Source of the DNA: a bacterium
GTDB lineage: Bacteria; Campylobacterota; Campylobacteria; Campylobacterales; Sulfurovaceae
DNA length: 64,000 nucleotides
Reading direction: 5' to 3'
NCBI GenBank assembly: GCA_018822805.1
Contig: JAHJJU010000105.1
Coordinates: 1 to 64,000, forward strand
Shown here: one piece after another, positions 47,846 through 57,888 of the stretch
Layout of the letters: every line of letters starts with the position of its first letter
How positions within the stretch are numbered: the stretch's first letter is position 1
Notes under the pieces: generated by a model
Databases searched by the model: none
The model's input: the letters and a program-made list of their open reading frames with translations, nothing else
What the model was told of the DNA's origin: nothing
Translations under genes and position numbers: made by a program

Positions 47846-48196
47846 ATGCAAGCTATGGAAACACGCTCACTTGATGAGTTTTACGGTTTAACCGATGCTG
47901 AGGATTATTTTTATTTTTTTGATATTGAGTTTGACCAACACTTGGTGAATGTAAAACGATTTCATATTATGAAAGAGTATGGAACATTAATTAGAACAGG
48001 TATGAAAAATATTGAGCAAGATGAAGAACGACTAATGGACTTTTTAAAATTTTCTCTCTTGAGAGTCTATGGAGATTTTAAAACAGGTCATGCACCAAGT
48101 GCAGCCGATGTTTGGGGTATGTTTAAGAATGGAAAGTTAACGGGTTGTGCCAGTTGTACACCTGAACCAACCCAAGGAGGAAGTTGTGCTTGTTGA
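47846..48196 (+). CDS. nifW: NifW-like nitrogenase-stabilising protein with Cys-rich tail
   Basis: LTDAEDYFYFFDIEFDQHLVNVKRFHIMKEYG; tail CASCTPEPTQGGSCAC. Confidence 0.8.
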   Translation: MQAMETRSLDEFYGLTDAEDYFYFFDIEFDQHLVNVKRFHIMKEYGTLIRTGMKNIEQDEERLMDFLKFSLLRVYGDFKTGHAPSAADVWGMFKNGKLTGCASCTPEPTQGGSCAC

Positions 48197-48575
48197 TCCC
48201 AATATTGTACTTCATGATAATGTAACGGGTCCTCGTTCCGGTCGTGATGCTGATGAAGCAAAATTTCACCCTGGGCAAAAAGTGCAACTTCTTGAAGATA
48301 TTGTTAATGATGGAACCTATCCACATTCACCGATAGGAACATTGATGATGCCTAAAGGTTCTATTGGTTATGTCAAAAGCATGGGCGATTTTTTACAAGT
48401 GATTCGTGTCTATGAAGTGCATTTTTTTGGAACAGAGATGACGATAGATTCGGTAGGTTGTAGAGAGCATGAACTTGAAGCGATGGAAGCTTATGTGGAT
48501 GAGGTGGATGAGGAGATGGCAATAATGAAAGCCCATCGTGAGCGTATGAAAAAACAAAGAGAAGAGAGACAATAA
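48186..48575 (+). CDS. nifZ: NifZ
   Basis: FHPGQKVQLLEDIVNDGTYPHSPIGTLMMPKGSIGYVKSMGDFLQVIRVYEVHF; GTG start preceded by AAGGAGGA overlapping the nifW 3' end. Confidence 0.83.
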   Translation: MLVDPNIVLHDNVTGPRSGRDADEAKFHPGQKVQLLEDIVNDGTYPHSPIGTLMMPKGSIGYVKSMGDFLQVIRVYEVHFFGTEMTIDSVGCREHELEAMEAYVDEVDEEMAIMKAHRERMKKQREERQ

Positions 48576-48607
48576 GGTCTCTCCATTTCAATCTAAAGGA
48601 GAAATAA

Positions 48608-48952
48608 ATGGCAAAAGTAATTTTTATCGGTTTTGATAAGGCTAAAGATGGTCTTTATCATGCAGCAATAGGTGAACCAATCATTAGATTGGCTAAAGAG
48701 AATGGTATTCCTGTTAATTTTGAGTGTCAAGATGGTGAGTGTGGTTCTTGTCTGATTAAATATGAGAACATAGCAGATGCAGAACCAACCAACTACATTG
48801 ATGACAAAGAGCTTGATAAGCTTATTGAGATGGGGGTTTTAAAGCCAAAAGATGCAGAGTATTCTCAACAGTTTACCATTAGCCCTAAAGTGAGACTTGC
48901 CTGTCAAACATTGGTTAAAGGTGATGTCATCATCAAACCATTTTACAACTAA
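48608..48952 (+). CDS. [2Fe-2S] ferredoxin, nif-associated
   Basis: CQDGECGSCLIKY plus distal C (RLACQTL). Confidence 0.9.
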   Translation: MAKVIFIGFDKAKDGLYHAAIGEPIIRLAKENGIPVNFECQDGECGSCLIKYENIADAEPTNYIDDKELDKLIEMGVLKPKDAEYSQQFTISPKVRLACQTLVKGDVIIKPFYN

Positions 48953-48989
48953 AACAAAACTAAAACTATAAATTTAAGGAGATAATACA

Positions 48990-49286
48990 ATGACAACAAG
49001 AGTAGAAATCGTAAACGATTTTTTAGCTATTAATGTAAAAGAGGGAAGTACCATTCAGGACATCGTAGAGGCGAGTGGTTCAGCATTGCCATTTGGTTGT
49101 AGAGATGGTGAGTGTGGTACGTGTGTGGTTGAGGTAGAATCCGGAATGGAGTTTCTTTCACCCAAAACAGACAAAGAGCTTAAAGTAATGAAAGAGATTT
49201 GCTATGGTACCTGTACTCCAAACTCTAGACTCTCTTGTCAGATGAAGATTGCTAAGCCAAATGGTCTAGTGAGACTGAAATATTAA
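48990..49286 (+). CDS. [2Fe-2S] ferredoxin, nif-associated
   Basis: CRDGECGTCVVEV plus distal C (RLSCQMK). Confidence 0.9.
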   Translation: MTTRVEIVNDFLAINVKEGSTIQDIVEASGSALPFGCRDGECGTCVVEVESGMEFLSPKTDKELKVMKEICYGTCTPNSRLSCQMKIAKPNGLVRLKY

Positions 49287-49335
49287 TTGTCTTTTTATTA
49301 GACAATTAAAACTCCCAAACTGTTAAAAGTTTGGG
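49285..49335. promoter_or_regulatory. Two tandem perfect 8-bp hairpins between ferredoxin and rpoN genes
   Basis: AATTGTCT-N7-AGACAATT (49285-49307); CCCAAACT-N6-AGTTTGGG (49314-49335). Confidence 0.75.
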
Positions 49336-49347
49336 CAAGATAACAGT

Positions 49348-50595
49348 ATGGCAAACCATATAAATTTACAGTTTAAACAGAAACAATCACTACAACTCTC
49401 ATTGAAGTTATGGTTACCTCTACTTCAAGCACCCATACAAGAACTTGACACGCTCTTAAAAGAACACTCTTTTGATAACCCTTTTTTAGAGTATCAATCA
49501 TCTTTTGAATCAAGTTACTCCTCTGGCTCATCCGGTGCTGATGGCGACGAGAGACGTAATTTTATTGAGAACATGAATTTTTATAAACCCTCACTTCATG
49601 ATGTTTTAGAAGAGCAGATAGATGAAAAACTCTTTCCTACCCCAATTTCTCAAAAGATTGCTCATGAGATTTTGTATGACATTACTCAAGAGGGTTTTTT
49701 TCAAGGGGACATTTCTAAAATAGCCATTAGCTGTAACACCACGGATGATTTTGTAGAGAGCGTACGAAAACGATTTCGTTATCTTGACCCTGTGGGTGTT
49801 GGAGCTGTAGATTTACAAGAGTCGTTCTCTTTTCAACTTGATGCGTTAACAATTTCAGATTCACTCTACACCTTTACCCAAACCCTTATAGAGAATCTGA
49901 CTAAAATGGACAAATATGCCAAACATCACCATTTTGAAGAGGCAGCAAACCTTATTAAAGGCTTTAACAACCCTCCAGCCATTGAGTATCTGGAAGAGGA
50001 GCCTTATATTATTCCTGATTTTTTTGTCGATATTGATGATGATATTCACCTGCGTATTAACAGTGATTATTATCCTGATATTGTGGTTAAAAACCCTTTT
50101 AATTCAAAAAATGATGAGCTTAAAGCCAAACTCAAAGAGGCACGAGATTTAACCAGTCTGCTTGAACTGCGTAAATCAACGCTTTATAAATTGGTACTTT
50201 TAATTGTCGAAAAGCAGATAGGATTTTTTTTAGGACATGAGCTAAAACCCCTGACCATGTTGGAAATAGCCACCATCGTAGGATTTGAAGAGTCCACGAT
50301 TAGCCGTGCCGTATCGAACAAATACATTAAATGTGAACGAGGAACTTTTGCTTTGCGTTCATTTTTTACCAATGCCATCTCTAAAGATTTGTCTTCAGCT
50401 GAGATTAAAAACTTTATTTCTGGATTGGTAGAGAATGAATCGCATGAAAAACCTCTGACCGATCAAAACTTAGTGGAGTTGGTAATGAAACGTTATGATA
50501 TTAAGATGGTACGGCGAACCATCACCAAATATCGAAAACTTTTAGAGATGCCATCTTCTAAAGAACGAAAAAGATTGTATACTTTACAGAAGTAA
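49348..50595 (+). CDS. rpoN: RNA polymerase sigma-54 factor
   Basis: N-term LQFKQKQSLQLSLKLWLPLLQAPIQEL; C-term RpoN-box region VRRTITKYRKLLEMPSSKERKRL. Confidence 0.9.
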   Translation: MANHINLQFKQKQSLQLSLKLWLPLLQAPIQELDTLLKEHSFDNPFLEYQSSFESSYSSGSSGADGDERRNFIENMNFYKPSLHDVLEEQIDEKLFPTPISQKIAHEILYDITQEGFFQGDISKIAISCNTTDDFVESVRKRFRYLDPVGVGAVDLQESFSFQLDALTISDSLYTFTQTLIENLTKMDKYAKHHHFEEAANLIKGFNNPPAIEYLEEEPYIIPDFFVDIDDDIHLRINSDYYPDIVVKNPFNSKNDELKAKLKEARDLTSLLELRKSTLYKLVLLIVEKQIGFFLGHELKPLTMLEIATIVGFEESTISRAVSNKYIKCERGTFALRSFFTNAISKDLSSAEIKNFISGLVENESHEKPLTDQNLVELVMKRYDIKMVRRTITKYRKLLEMPSSKERKRLYTLQK

Positions 50596-50689
50596 GTATT
50601 GAAAGTTTTTCAACTCATAATTCAGACCTTTCTTATCCTATTTTAGATAAAATCAACGCCAAAATTCTAAGACGATTGGAGTGTAATTC

Positions 50690-52417
50690 ATGAAGATGAA
50701 TGGTGCACAGATGGTTTGTGAAGCACTGATAGCCGAGGGTGTAAAGACCGTATTTGGTTACCCTGGTGGTGCTATCATGAACGTATATGATGAAATTTAT
50801 AAACAAGATGGTTTTGAACACATCTTAAACAGACATGAGCAGGCTTCTGTTCATGCAGCAGATGGTTATGCAAGAGCGACAGGTGATGTTGGTGTTGCTA
50901 TGGTAACCAGTGGACCTGGATTTACCAATGCTGTCACAGGTTTGGCAACGGCGTATATGGACTCGATTCCTATGGTGGTTATTTCAGGGCAAGTTCCTTT
51001 ATCACTCATTGGAACCGATGGTTTCCAAGAGATTGATGCCGTAGGTATCTCACGACCTTGTACCAAACATAACTATTTGGTAAGAGAGCTTTCAGATTTA
51101 CCTCGTATTTTAAAAGAGGCATTTCACATAGCCCGTTCGGGAAGACCTGGACCTGTTTTGGTTGATATTCCTAAAGATATTACAGCTGAATTTGGTGATT
51201 TTGTTTATCCTGAAGAGGTGAAGATTGCAAGTTATAAGCCAACGATTAAGGGGAATAAACGACAGATTGAAAAAGCCATTGATGCCATTGTAAAAGCTAA
51301 AAAACCTCTTCTTTATATTGGTGGTGGTGTTGTTCTCTCTAATGCCAGTGATTTGGTTCGTAAGATCGCAGAGATGGGTCAAATTCCGGCTGTTGAGACC
51401 TTGATGGCACGAGGTGTTATGGGGCATTCAAATCCACTACTTCAAGGTATGTTGGGAATGCATGGTAACTACTCGTCAAACATGGCAATGTCTGAGACCG
51501 ATTTGATTATCTCTTTGGGTGCCAGATTTGATGACCGTGTAACAGGTAAACTTTCAGAGTTTGCAAAGTATGCTGATATTATTCATGTGGATATTGACCC
51601 TGCAAACATTGGTAAATTGGTGGATGTTGATTACCCAATCGTGGGTGATGTTAAAGAGGTTCTTGATAAGATGATTGCCGGTCTTGAAGGCAGGGTTAAA
51701 CCTGAGCGTTATTCAGACTGGAGAGAGGTGTTAGAGCGATATGACAACTTGCATCCTCAATCGTATGTGGATACGGATGATGTGATTAAACCTCAATGGG
51801 TTATTGAGCGTATGGGTGAACTTGTGGGTGAACAAGCAATTATTACTTCAGATGTTGGACAGCACCAAATGTGGGCAGCACAGCACTATCCGTTTGACAG
51901 ACCACGTCAATGGATTAACTCGGGTGGACTTGGAACCATGGGCTTTGGTTTTCCGGCAGCTTTGGGTGCTAAAAAAGCATTTCCGGATAAGACCGTTATT
52001 AATGTAACAGGAGATGGTTCAATCTTGATGAACGTTCAAGAGTTGGTAACAGCTGCTGAGTACAAGATTCCGGTTATTAATGTTATTTTGAACAACCATT
52101 TTCTTGGAATGGTTCGGCAGTGGCAGACATTTTTTTATGAAGAGCGTTATTCTGAGACCGATTTGACCTTTCAACCAAACTATAAAGCATTGGCTGAAGC
52201 CTGTCATGGAATTGGTTATGATGTTACTACGAAAGCAGAGTTTGATGCAGCGTTAAAAGATGCGATTGAAAAAGATAAAGTAGCTTTTATCAATGTTCAA
52301 GTGGCACGATTTGAAAATGTTTTACCAATGGTACCTGCAGCAGGAGCATTGTACAACATGATGTTGCCTAAAAAGGGAGATAGTAAAAAAGAAAATAGTG
52401 GAAAGGAGGCAAAGTAA
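50690..52417 (+). CDS. ilvB: Acetolactate synthase large subunit
   Basis: GVKTVFGYPGGAIMNVYD; GDGSILMNVQELVTAAEYKIPVINVILNN. Confidence 0.96.
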   Translation: MKMNGAQMVCEALIAEGVKTVFGYPGGAIMNVYDEIYKQDGFEHILNRHEQASVHAADGYARATGDVGVAMVTSGPGFTNAVTGLATAYMDSIPMVVISGQVPLSLIGTDGFQEIDAVGISRPCTKHNYLVRELSDLPRILKEAFHIARSGRPGPVLVDIPKDITAEFGDFVYPEEVKIASYKPTIKGNKRQIEKAIDAIVKAKKPLLYIGGGVVLSNASDLVRKIAEMGQIPAVETLMARGVMGHSNPLLQGMLGMHGNYSSNMAMSETDLIISLGARFDDRVTGKLSEFAKYADIIHVDIDPANIGKLVDVDYPIVGDVKEVLDKMIAGLEGRVKPERYSDWREVLERYDNLHPQSYVDTDDVIKPQWVIERMGELVGEQAIITSDVGQHQMWAAQHYPFDRPRQWINSGGLGTMGFGFPAALGAKKAFPDKTVINVTGDGSILMNVQELVTAAEYKIPVINVILNNHFLGMVRQWQTFFYEERYSETDLTFQPNYKALAEACHGIGYDVTTKAEFDAALKDAIEKDKVAFINVQVARFENVLPMVPAAGALYNMMLPKKGDSKKENSGKEAK

Positions 52418-52887
52418 TGGCTGATGTAAGAAGAGTAATTTCAGTATTGGTTGCCAATGAGAGTTCCGTACTTTCAAGAATTTCAGGACTTTTTGCAGGA
52501 CGTGGTTATAACATTGAGACCTTAACCGTTGCACCTGTACCTGATTCTGATTTATCTCATGTTACCATTGCTACGAATGGTAATGAGCGTGTTTTAGAGC
52601 AGATTACCAAACAGCTTCATAAGTTGGTTCCTGTCTATAAAGTTATTGAGCATGAAGAGATGGTCGAAAAAGAGATGGTATTGGTTAAGTTCCCTATTGA
52701 AGAGAGTTTGGCTGATATTGAAGCGTTGTGTGGTGCATACAATGGTGGAATCGTGAATGTTGGTGTGAGTATGTTCATCGGTATGGTAGCAGATGAGCCT
52801 TGTCGAGTGAAACATTTTATTGAAGCAGCAGGGCGTTACAATCCAATGGAAATTGTACGTGGTGGAGTGGTTGCAATAGAGCGATAA
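52417..52887 (+). CDS. ilvH: Acetolactate synthase small subunit
   Basis: ISVLVANESSVLSRISGLFAGRGYNIETLTVAP ACT domain. Confidence 0.95.
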   Translation: MADVRRVISVLVANESSVLSRISGLFAGRGYNIETLTVAPVPDSDLSHVTIATNGNERVLEQITKQLHKLVPVYKVIEHEEMVEKEMVLVKFPIEESLADIEALCGAYNGGIVNVGVSMFIGMVADEPCRVKHFIEAAGRYNPMEIVRGGVVAIER

Positions 52888-52896
52888 AAAATGTAG

Positions 52897-52918
52897 GGGC
52901 AGAGCCATGTCTCTGCCC
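52897..52918. repeat. Palindrome GGGCAGAG-N6-CTCTGCCC, dispersed-repeat-like
   Basis: gtaGGGGCAGAGccatgtCTCTGCCCac. Confidence 0.7.
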
Positions 52919-52934
52919 ACGATAGGAAAAAACT

Positions 52935-53891
52935 ATGAAATTAAGTCAACTATGTCAAAAAATCAACCTCCCTTTTTCCGGAGAAGATAGAGAAATTATC
53001 GGACTTCATACCCTAAGTGAAGCAACTTCTTCACAAATATCCTTTTTAAATGATAAAAAATACATAGATCAACTCTCTAGCACTCAAGCAGGAGCTGTAT
53101 TGGTTGCCAAACAGTATGCCGATTTATTACCTAAGACGACGATTGCTTTGGTAACCGATGAAGCCTATCTGAAATTGGCATTAGCATCCAAGTTTTTTGC
53201 TCATCAAATTAAGACAGAAACAGCGCATCCAAGTATGGGTGAAGGATGTGATATTGATAAACGTGTGCGTTTTGGAACAGGAGTGACTTTAGGTGATAAT
53301 GTCACCATTATGGCTGGTGCTTATATAGGTGATAATGTGAGCGTTGGTTCCAATACATTAATTTATCCGAATGTAACACTGTATCATCATTCTGTAATTG
53401 GAAAAAAATGTATTATCCACGCCGGAACGGTTATAGGTTCTGATGGTTATGGTTTTGCCCATACCAAGAGGGGTGAACACGTTAAGATTTATCAAAATGG
53501 TAATGCTGTCATTGAAGACGATGTTGAGATAGGGGCGAATTGTGTGGTGGATAGAGCCGTATTTGGTACGACCTACATTCGTAAAGGCTCTAAACTGGAT
53601 AATTTGATTCAGATAGCACACAATTGTGATGTGGGTGCCTACGCTTTAATGGCATCACAAGTAGGATTGGCTGGATCTACTACTACCGGACGTAATATTG
53701 TGATGGGTGGACAAAGTGCTTCAGCAGGGCATTTACATATTGGTGATTTTACGACAATTGCAGGAAAAGGTGGTGTGACCAAGTCGCTTGAAGGAGGAAA
53801 AACTTATGCAGGTTTTCCTGCGATAGAGCATAGAATTTGGTTACGTTTACAAGCAAAAATAGCGTCGTTAGTGAAAGTAAAGAATCAGTAA
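52935..53891 (+). CDS. lpxD: UDP-3-O-acylglucosamine N-acyltransferase
   Basis: [17 protein letters not shown]; left-handed beta-helix repeats; [15 protein letters not shown]. Confidence 0.94.
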   Translation: MKLSQLCQKINLPFSGEDREIIGLHTLSEATSSQISFLNDKKYIDQLSSTQAGAVLVAKQYADLLPKTTIALVTDEAYLKLALASKFFAHQIKTETAHPSMGEGCDIDKRVRFGTGVTLGDNVTIMAGAYIGDNVSVGSNTLIYPNVTLYHHSVIGKKCIIHAGTVIGSDGYGFAHTKRGEHVKIYQNGNAVIEDDVEIGANCVVDRAVFGTTYIRKGSKLDNLIQIAHNCDVGAYALMASQVGLAGSTTTGRNIVMGGQSASAGHLHIGDFTTIAGKGGVTKSLEGGKTYAGFPAIEHRIWLRLQAKIASLVKVKNQ

Positions 53892-53969
53892 TCTTAAATT
53901 AATATTAAGTACAACTATTATATAATTCATTTATGTAATAGTTAATATAATTTTAATATAGGATTTTTC

Positions 53970-54536
53970 ATGTCAATAAGTAGACCTATTCCCACCGATA
54001 AAGAGATAAAATTAAACTCTAATAAAATGATTGTCAGTAAAACCGATGTTAATGGAAAAATAATTTATGGCAATGAGTATTTTTGTGAAGTATCAGGTTA
54101 TAAAGAGAGTGAGTTAATTGCTTCACCTCATAGCATATTAAGACATCCCGATATGCCGAAAGCTGTATTTTTTCTTATGTGGCAATATTTAGCTAAAGGA
54201 AGAAATATTATGGCTGTAGTAAAAAACTTGGCTAAAAATGGAGATTACTATTGGGTGACTACCGATTTTGACATTAGACGAGATGCCATGGGCAATATTA
54301 AATACTATGCAGCATTTAGACAGGCAGCACCGAAGCATGTTGTCATAGAAATGGAAAAAATTTATGTTAAATTATTAGAGATTGAAAAAGAGCATGGTAT
54401 GAAAGCTTCTGTGGCTTATTTTGAAGCTTTTCTTGAAGAAAAAAACATGAACTATGATCAATTTATTGGAGATCTTGCAAAACCAAAAGGTCTAACAGCC
54501 GTCTTTTTTGAGAAGATGAAGAGCCTATTTGATTAA
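53970..54536 (+). CDS. PAS-domain protein (Aer-type PAS, no output domain)
   Basis: SKTDVNGKIIYGNEYFCEVSGYKESELIASPHSILRHPDMPKAVF. Confidence 0.88.
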   Translation: MSISRPIPTDKEIKLNSNKMIVSKTDVNGKIIYGNEYFCEVSGYKESELIASPHSILRHPDMPKAVFFLMWQYLAKGRNIMAVVKNLAKNGDYYWVTTDFDIRRDAMGNIKYYAAFRQAAPKHVVIEMEKIYVKLLEIEKEHGMKASVAYFEAFLEEKNMNYDQFIGDLAKPKGLTAVFFEKMKSLFD

Positions 54537-54540
54537 AAAC

Positions 54541-54560
54541 CTGAGTTCGACGGAATACCA
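54541..54560. repeat. 20-bp repeat shared (inverted) with 12292-12311
   Basis: ctgagttcgacggaatacca; 12292-12311 reads tggtactccgtcgaactcag; one mismatch. Confidence 0.8.
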
Positions 54561-54573
54561 TAGCCACAAAAGT

Positions 54574-55677
54574 CTAAAAATAGGTTAAAAGATTCAGAGG
54601 CAAAACTACTTTTGCTAGCATAAAAAACTTTCGGATAAAATAGAACAGTCCAAGAAAAACAATACCATACAGAACACTACTGGGTATGTTTTTTAATAAA
54701 TAATTAAAGAGTGTATTGAAATTGCCTTTATAAATTGTTTTGAGTAGATTTGCTTGGAATCCCATTCGCTTCATGAATCTTTTTTCTCCTAATTTATGAA
54801 GACCTTTTAATCCTTTTTCTCCATAGGTAGAAGCATAGAGAATATTTTTACTTTGAACATTCGGCATGGCTTGTGCATAGTTTAATGCTTTATTTTGTGT
54901 TGTTTGAAGTAGAATATGACTTTTTTTACCAAAGTGTGAACTAAAGGAGACGATGTTTTCTAACTCTTTAAAGTTTTTGGTGTTTTTTAAAAGATTTAAT
55001 GTCTGATGTAGACCCACTTTTTCATAAAGTTTATGAATAGGTTCTAAAAGTGTTTTGATTTGCTCTAACGATTTTGTCTCTTTAGCTACTTTGGCTTGTT
55101 CGAGTAATTTTTTGTTGAGCCAAGAGGGGAGTTTGTTAACACGTTTTCCATATTTTAAGACGGATATAGATGTTTTTATGGGAGCAGTAGCTCCTAAAGT
55201 ATAGACCGTAGAGGCTGTTGCAAGAAGACCTAATGAGGATAGGGCAACCATAACATTGTCTACTTTTTCATCGTTATAGTAGTGTTGTCCTTGAATGGCT
55301 AAATCACGTACATCGCCCACAACTAAAAAGTCAGAAGCGATGGCAGAGGCTTTACCAATATCTTCATCACTCCCACCTTTGATGATTCCTTCTAAAAATT
55401 TATCTGCTTTATATTCATAACTGCTACGTTTTGATTCTATTTCCTGAAGGAGTTTTTGGCTTTTAGGATTTTCTTTAACATAAGGATAATCTATAAAATA
55501 TGATAGATATTCATGAGCATCAACGTATCTGTTTTCTTTGATTAATTGTTCAGTATGAGGAATAGGGTCAATATGTACTAAGGTTCGTATATCAAATGTT
55601 TTTCTCTCATCCAATAAAAAAAGTGAGATACCAACAAATATTAACATAAATAATGGAACTAAAATTTTAGTAACCAT
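54574..55677 (-). CDS. Hypothetical membrane-associated protein
   Basis: ORF with N-term and C-term TM segments. Confidence 0.7.
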   Translation of the reverse strand: MVTKILVPLFMLIFVGISLFLLDERKTFDIRTLVHIDPIPHTEQLIKENRYVDAHEYLSYFIDYPYVKENPKSQKLLQEIESKRSSYEYKADKFLEGIIKGGSDEDIGKASAIASDFLVVGDVRDLAIQGQHYYNDEKVDNVMVALSSLGLLATASTVYTLGATAPIKTSISVLKYGKRVNKLPSWLNKKLLEQAKVAKETKSLEQIKTLLEPIHKLYEKVGLHQTLNLLKNTKNFKELENIVSFSSHFGKKSHILLQTTQNKALNYAQAMPNVQSKNILYASTYGEKGLKGLHKLGEKRFMKRMGFQANLLKTIYKGNFNTLFNYLLKNIPSSVLYGIVFLGLFYFIRKFFMLAKVVLPLNLLTYF

Positions 55678-55747
55678 TTAAAGTCCTTTAAATGTGACTG
55701 TTCACATGAACTCTCTATTGAAGTGACTCATGTGTTGGTGTAATCTT

Positions 55748-56617
55748 TTATAGAAATATCTCGTCTAAAATGGTATTGACATACTCGTTTGCTTTAAACT
55801 GAATAAGGTCATCAGGTTGTTCACCTGTTCCTATAAAGTAAATTGGCAGCTGTAGTTCATGTGCAATAGAGAGTACAGAGCCACCTTTAGCTGTTCCATC
55901 AAGTTTGGTAATGATGATACCATCAATACCAATCATCTCATTAAATATTTTAGCTTGATTTATACTAGAGCTACCTTGTGTTCCATCAAGTACCAACATT
56001 TTTCTATGAGGAGCATCAGGCATGGCTTTATTGGCTGTACGTACCATTTTTTTGAGCTCTTCACCTAAATTGGTTTGGGTATGAAGTCTTCCGGCCGTAT
56101 CAATAAGCACATGATCAATCTGTTTTGAGCGAGCTGATGCTATGGTGTCATAGACAACAGCTGATGGGTCGTGTCCTTGTTGGGTAGAGACAATAGGAAT
56201 ATTGAGTTTGTTTGCCCAACGTGTCAGCTGTTCTATGGCAGCTGCACGAAAGGTATCGGCAGCACCGAGAAGAACGCTTTTTCCCTCTTTTTGATGAAAT
56301 TTTGCCAACTTAGCAATGGTGGTGGTTTTTCCTGCACCATTGACACCAATAATCATATCAACAAATGGCTTAACATCTAAATCTTCTTTCCAGTCTGCTT
56401 TGTATTGAAAAACTGAAATCAGTGTATTGTAGGCGTGAACCCTCTCAATTTGATTGGGTAATTCATCTAAAAATTTCTCTATGAGTTCATAGTTTACATC
56501 AGCTTCCAAAAGAATATCTTCAAATTCACTTTTGGTTATTTTTTTCTTTTTTGTCGGTGCGACTTCGTGGATGGCTTCATTGGTCTTTTTAAAAACTTTT
56601 TTTAATATATTAAACAT
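55748..56617 (-). CDS. ftsY: Signal recognition particle receptor FtsY
   Basis: [53 protein letters not shown]. Confidence 0.95.
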   Translation of the reverse strand: MFNILKKVFKKTNEAIHEVAPTKKKKITKSEFEDILLEADVNYELIEKFLDELPNQIERVHAYNTLISVFQYKADWKEDLDVKPFVDMIIGVNGAGKTTTIAKLAKFHQKEGKSVLLGAADTFRAAAIEQLTRWANKLNIPIVSTQQGHDPSAVVYDTIASARSKQIDHVLIDTAGRLHTQTNLGEELKKMVRTANKAMPDAPHRKMLVLDGTQGSSSINQAKIFNEMIGIDGIIITKLDGTAKGGSVLSIAHELQLPIYFIGTGEQPDDLIQFKANEYVNTILDEIFL

Positions 56618-57243
56618 TATTCCCCTTTTGTTTTTTCTAATAGTTGTTTGATATCACTCTCAATCATCTCTTCAGGCATACTGCCCTCATAGTGGGTAAA
56701 GTATTTTCCATTAACAAATAAAATCATAAGGGGTAATGAAAAATTTTGTGGTAGTCGTAACTTCGGTGCAATCATATTTGAAAATTTTAGATTTTCTTCT
56801 TGATTGGAGGAAACAAAAAAATGTGCTTCTTCTGCAATGATAAATTTATTAAGTTTTTCATCACTAATGTCGTCATGAACCAGTGCCGATAAAATAAAAA
56901 GATGCTCTTTAAAATTTTTTTGTAAGTTACTTAAGTGAGGAATTTGTCCCCTGCATGGAGGACACCATGTTGAAAATAGACTGATCATAACAATTGGTTG
57001 TTGTATATTGGTAAAATTGTAGATGTCATTTTTTACATGGACAAGTGATCCTTGTTTTTGCAAATCTTCAAAATTAAAACTATACTCTTCAGATATAATT
57101 TTTTTTATAGTAATTGTTTCATTTTGAGTAGTTTTATTTTTTTGAAAAACTTCATCCTGGGAATTGTTTTTCTCATCACTACAAGCAGTCAACAATAAAA
57201 GTGTGATTATTAAAAGTATATAAAAATTATTTTTTGTTCTCAA
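56617..57243 (-). CDS. TlpA-like thioredoxin-fold lipoprotein
   Basis: Lipobox [24 protein letters not shown]. Confidence 0.87.
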   Translation of the reverse strand: MRTKNNFYILLIITLLLLTACSDEKNNSQDEVFQKNKTTQNETITIKKIISEEYSFNFEDLQKQGSLVHVKNDIYNFTNIQQPIVMISLFSTWCPPCRGQIPHLSNLQKNFKEHLFILSALVHDDISDEKLNKFIIAEEAHFFVSSNQEENLKFSNMIAPKLRLPQNFSLPLMILFVNGKYFTHYEGSMPEEMIESDIKQLLEKTKGE

Positions 57244-57302
57244 ATAGTGTCTTTTGTAAGTAAATTTTAGGGATTATATCAAAAAAATATAAAGTTGTAA
57301 AT

Positions 57303-57839
57303 ATGGATAAAAAAACTTTTAGGAAGATTTGTATGGATCGATTAAAGCGAAAAAATCAAGTCAATAATTATAAATTAGATAAAATTGTGGTACATAAGCT
57401 ATTTAACGTCATCGAACAAAGTGACATTAAAGTGATTATGCTTTATATACCATTAAAAATAGAAATTAATATTTTAGGTTTAATTACAAAGTTAAGAAAA
57501 GAGAAAAAAGTAGTTTTAGTACCATTTATGGAAGGTGAAAGCTTTAGCTTGGTAAAATATAGACTGCCTTTAAATATTAAACAATTTGGTGTAAAAGAAC
57601 CCCATTATTCAAACAAATATAATAAAAAAATAGATTTAGCAATAGTCCCTATAATAGGGACAGACAGTACATTGAGAAGGGTAGGATTTGGGAAAGGATT
57701 CTACGACAGATTTTTTCAAAAAAATCATAAAAATATTAAAAAGATTTTATTTGTAGGAAGAAAATATTGTGTTAGTTCTGAAATTATAACAGATGACTAC
57801 GATGTTAAGGGGGATGCTTATATAACACCAAAAAGATAG
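57303..57839 (+). CDS. 5-formyltetrahydrofolate cyclo-ligase
   Basis: LRRVGFGKGFYDRFF motif; IMLYIPLKIEINI. Confidence 0.87.
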   Translation: MDKKTFRKICMDRLKRKNQVNNYKLDKIVVHKLFNVIEQSDIKVIMLYIPLKIEINILGLITKLRKEKKVVLVPFMEGESFSLVKYRLPLNIKQFGVKEPHYSNKYNKKIDLAIVPIIGTDSTLRRVGFGKGFYDRFFQKNHKNIKKILFVGRKYCVSSEIITDDYDVKGDAYITPKR

Positions 57840-57888
57840 TTTATAAAAAGAAAATCAAGGATTTAGGCTCCTTAAAAAAGGAGAAAAA

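Noticed and set aside
48147-48185. Upstream ATG start for nifZ at 48147
   Set aside because: Would overlap nifW by 50 nt without its own RBS; GTG at 48186 has an ideal AAGGAGGA.
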